Below, piece by piece: positions 5,026 through 5,059 of a stretch of DNA of 5,059 nt. The stretch is from Oscillibacter sp. CAG:241 (lineage in GTDB: Bacteria > Bacillota > Clostridia > Oscillospirales > Oscillospiraceae). Both the position numbers and the translations under genes were made by a program. Below the pieces are notes generated by a model that made no database searches, was not told where the DNA came from, and was given only the letters and a program-made list of their open reading frames with translations. Location of the stretch: positions 142,628 through 147,686 of the forward strand of contig FR884114.1 in the NCBI GenBank assembly GCA_000435975.1. Reading direction: 5' to 3'. How positions within the stretch are numbered: the first letter of the stretch is position 1; each line of letters starts with the position of its first letter.

Positions 5026-5059
5026 CCTGTAGGGACGGACAAACCACGTTCGCCCGCAG

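Larger units (their letters stand above)
4833..5059. other. Non-coding stretch filled with short palindromic elements
   Basis: I see no credible gene here on either strand. The stretch holds at least three palindromic elements (4857-4885, 4951-4979, 4983-5025), listed separately. The last 30 or so bases contain another TAGGGACGG-type segment that could be part of a further copy cut by the window edge. Confidence 0.6.

Noticed and set aside
4833..5059. CRISPR array or tRNA gene among the palindromes
   Set aside because: The repeats differ in sequence and are irregularly spaced, with no constant unit and spacer pattern, and no cloverleaf with a T-loop was found.

Overview
The window is GC-rich bacterial DNA with short gaps, strong AGGAGG-type ribosome binding sites and an extended -10 promoter. 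Its proteins look most like those of anaerobic gut Firmicutes (Clostridia, probably Oscillospiraceae such as the Flavonifractor/Oscillibacter group). That placement rests on protein and repeat style recognised by eye; no 16S or other marker is present.

Left part (1-2946, minus strand): one compact four-gene run read leftwards from a promoter near 2979-3007. In order of transcription it holds a YfcE/MJ0936-type metallophosphoesterase (2946-2482), an endonuclease IV gene nfo (2467-1603), a Pr6Pr-type multi-pass membrane protein (1600-968) and selenide, water dikinase selD (956 to beyond base 1, so cut by the window edge). Junctions are 2 to 14 bases and each gene has its own Shine-Dalgarno sequence. 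The nfo gene is interrupted near its 5' end by a 34-bp imperfect tandem duplication, which shifts the frame. Removing one unit gives an uninterrupted, normal-length endonuclease IV.

Middle (2947-3314): a divergent control region. It has a minus-strand promoter for the operon, a nested inverted repeat (3021-3050), a good plus-strand promoter (3064-3092), and a leader of about 215 bases. The leader contains a possible 31-codon ORF, a small hairpin and a strong 13-bp hairpin whose loop can pair with downstream sequence.

Right part (3315-4756, plus strand): two tandem, 17 bp apart, paralogous predicted lipoproteins of unrecognised family. They share an exactly identical 80-bp block covering the signal peptide core, the lipidated Cys and the first mature residues. 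The rest of the two genes is strongly diverged, which points to local gene conversion or segment exchange. A hairpin terminator (4801-4832) closes the pair.

Far right (4833-5059): no gene. It is filled with short palindromic elements of the kind scattered between genes in these genomes.

The left operon looks like housekeeping and selenium metabolism. The right cassette is an exported pair of unknown role with its own promoter, structured leader and terminator. The most unusual points are the duplication in nfo, the 80-bp homogenised block and the structured leader.
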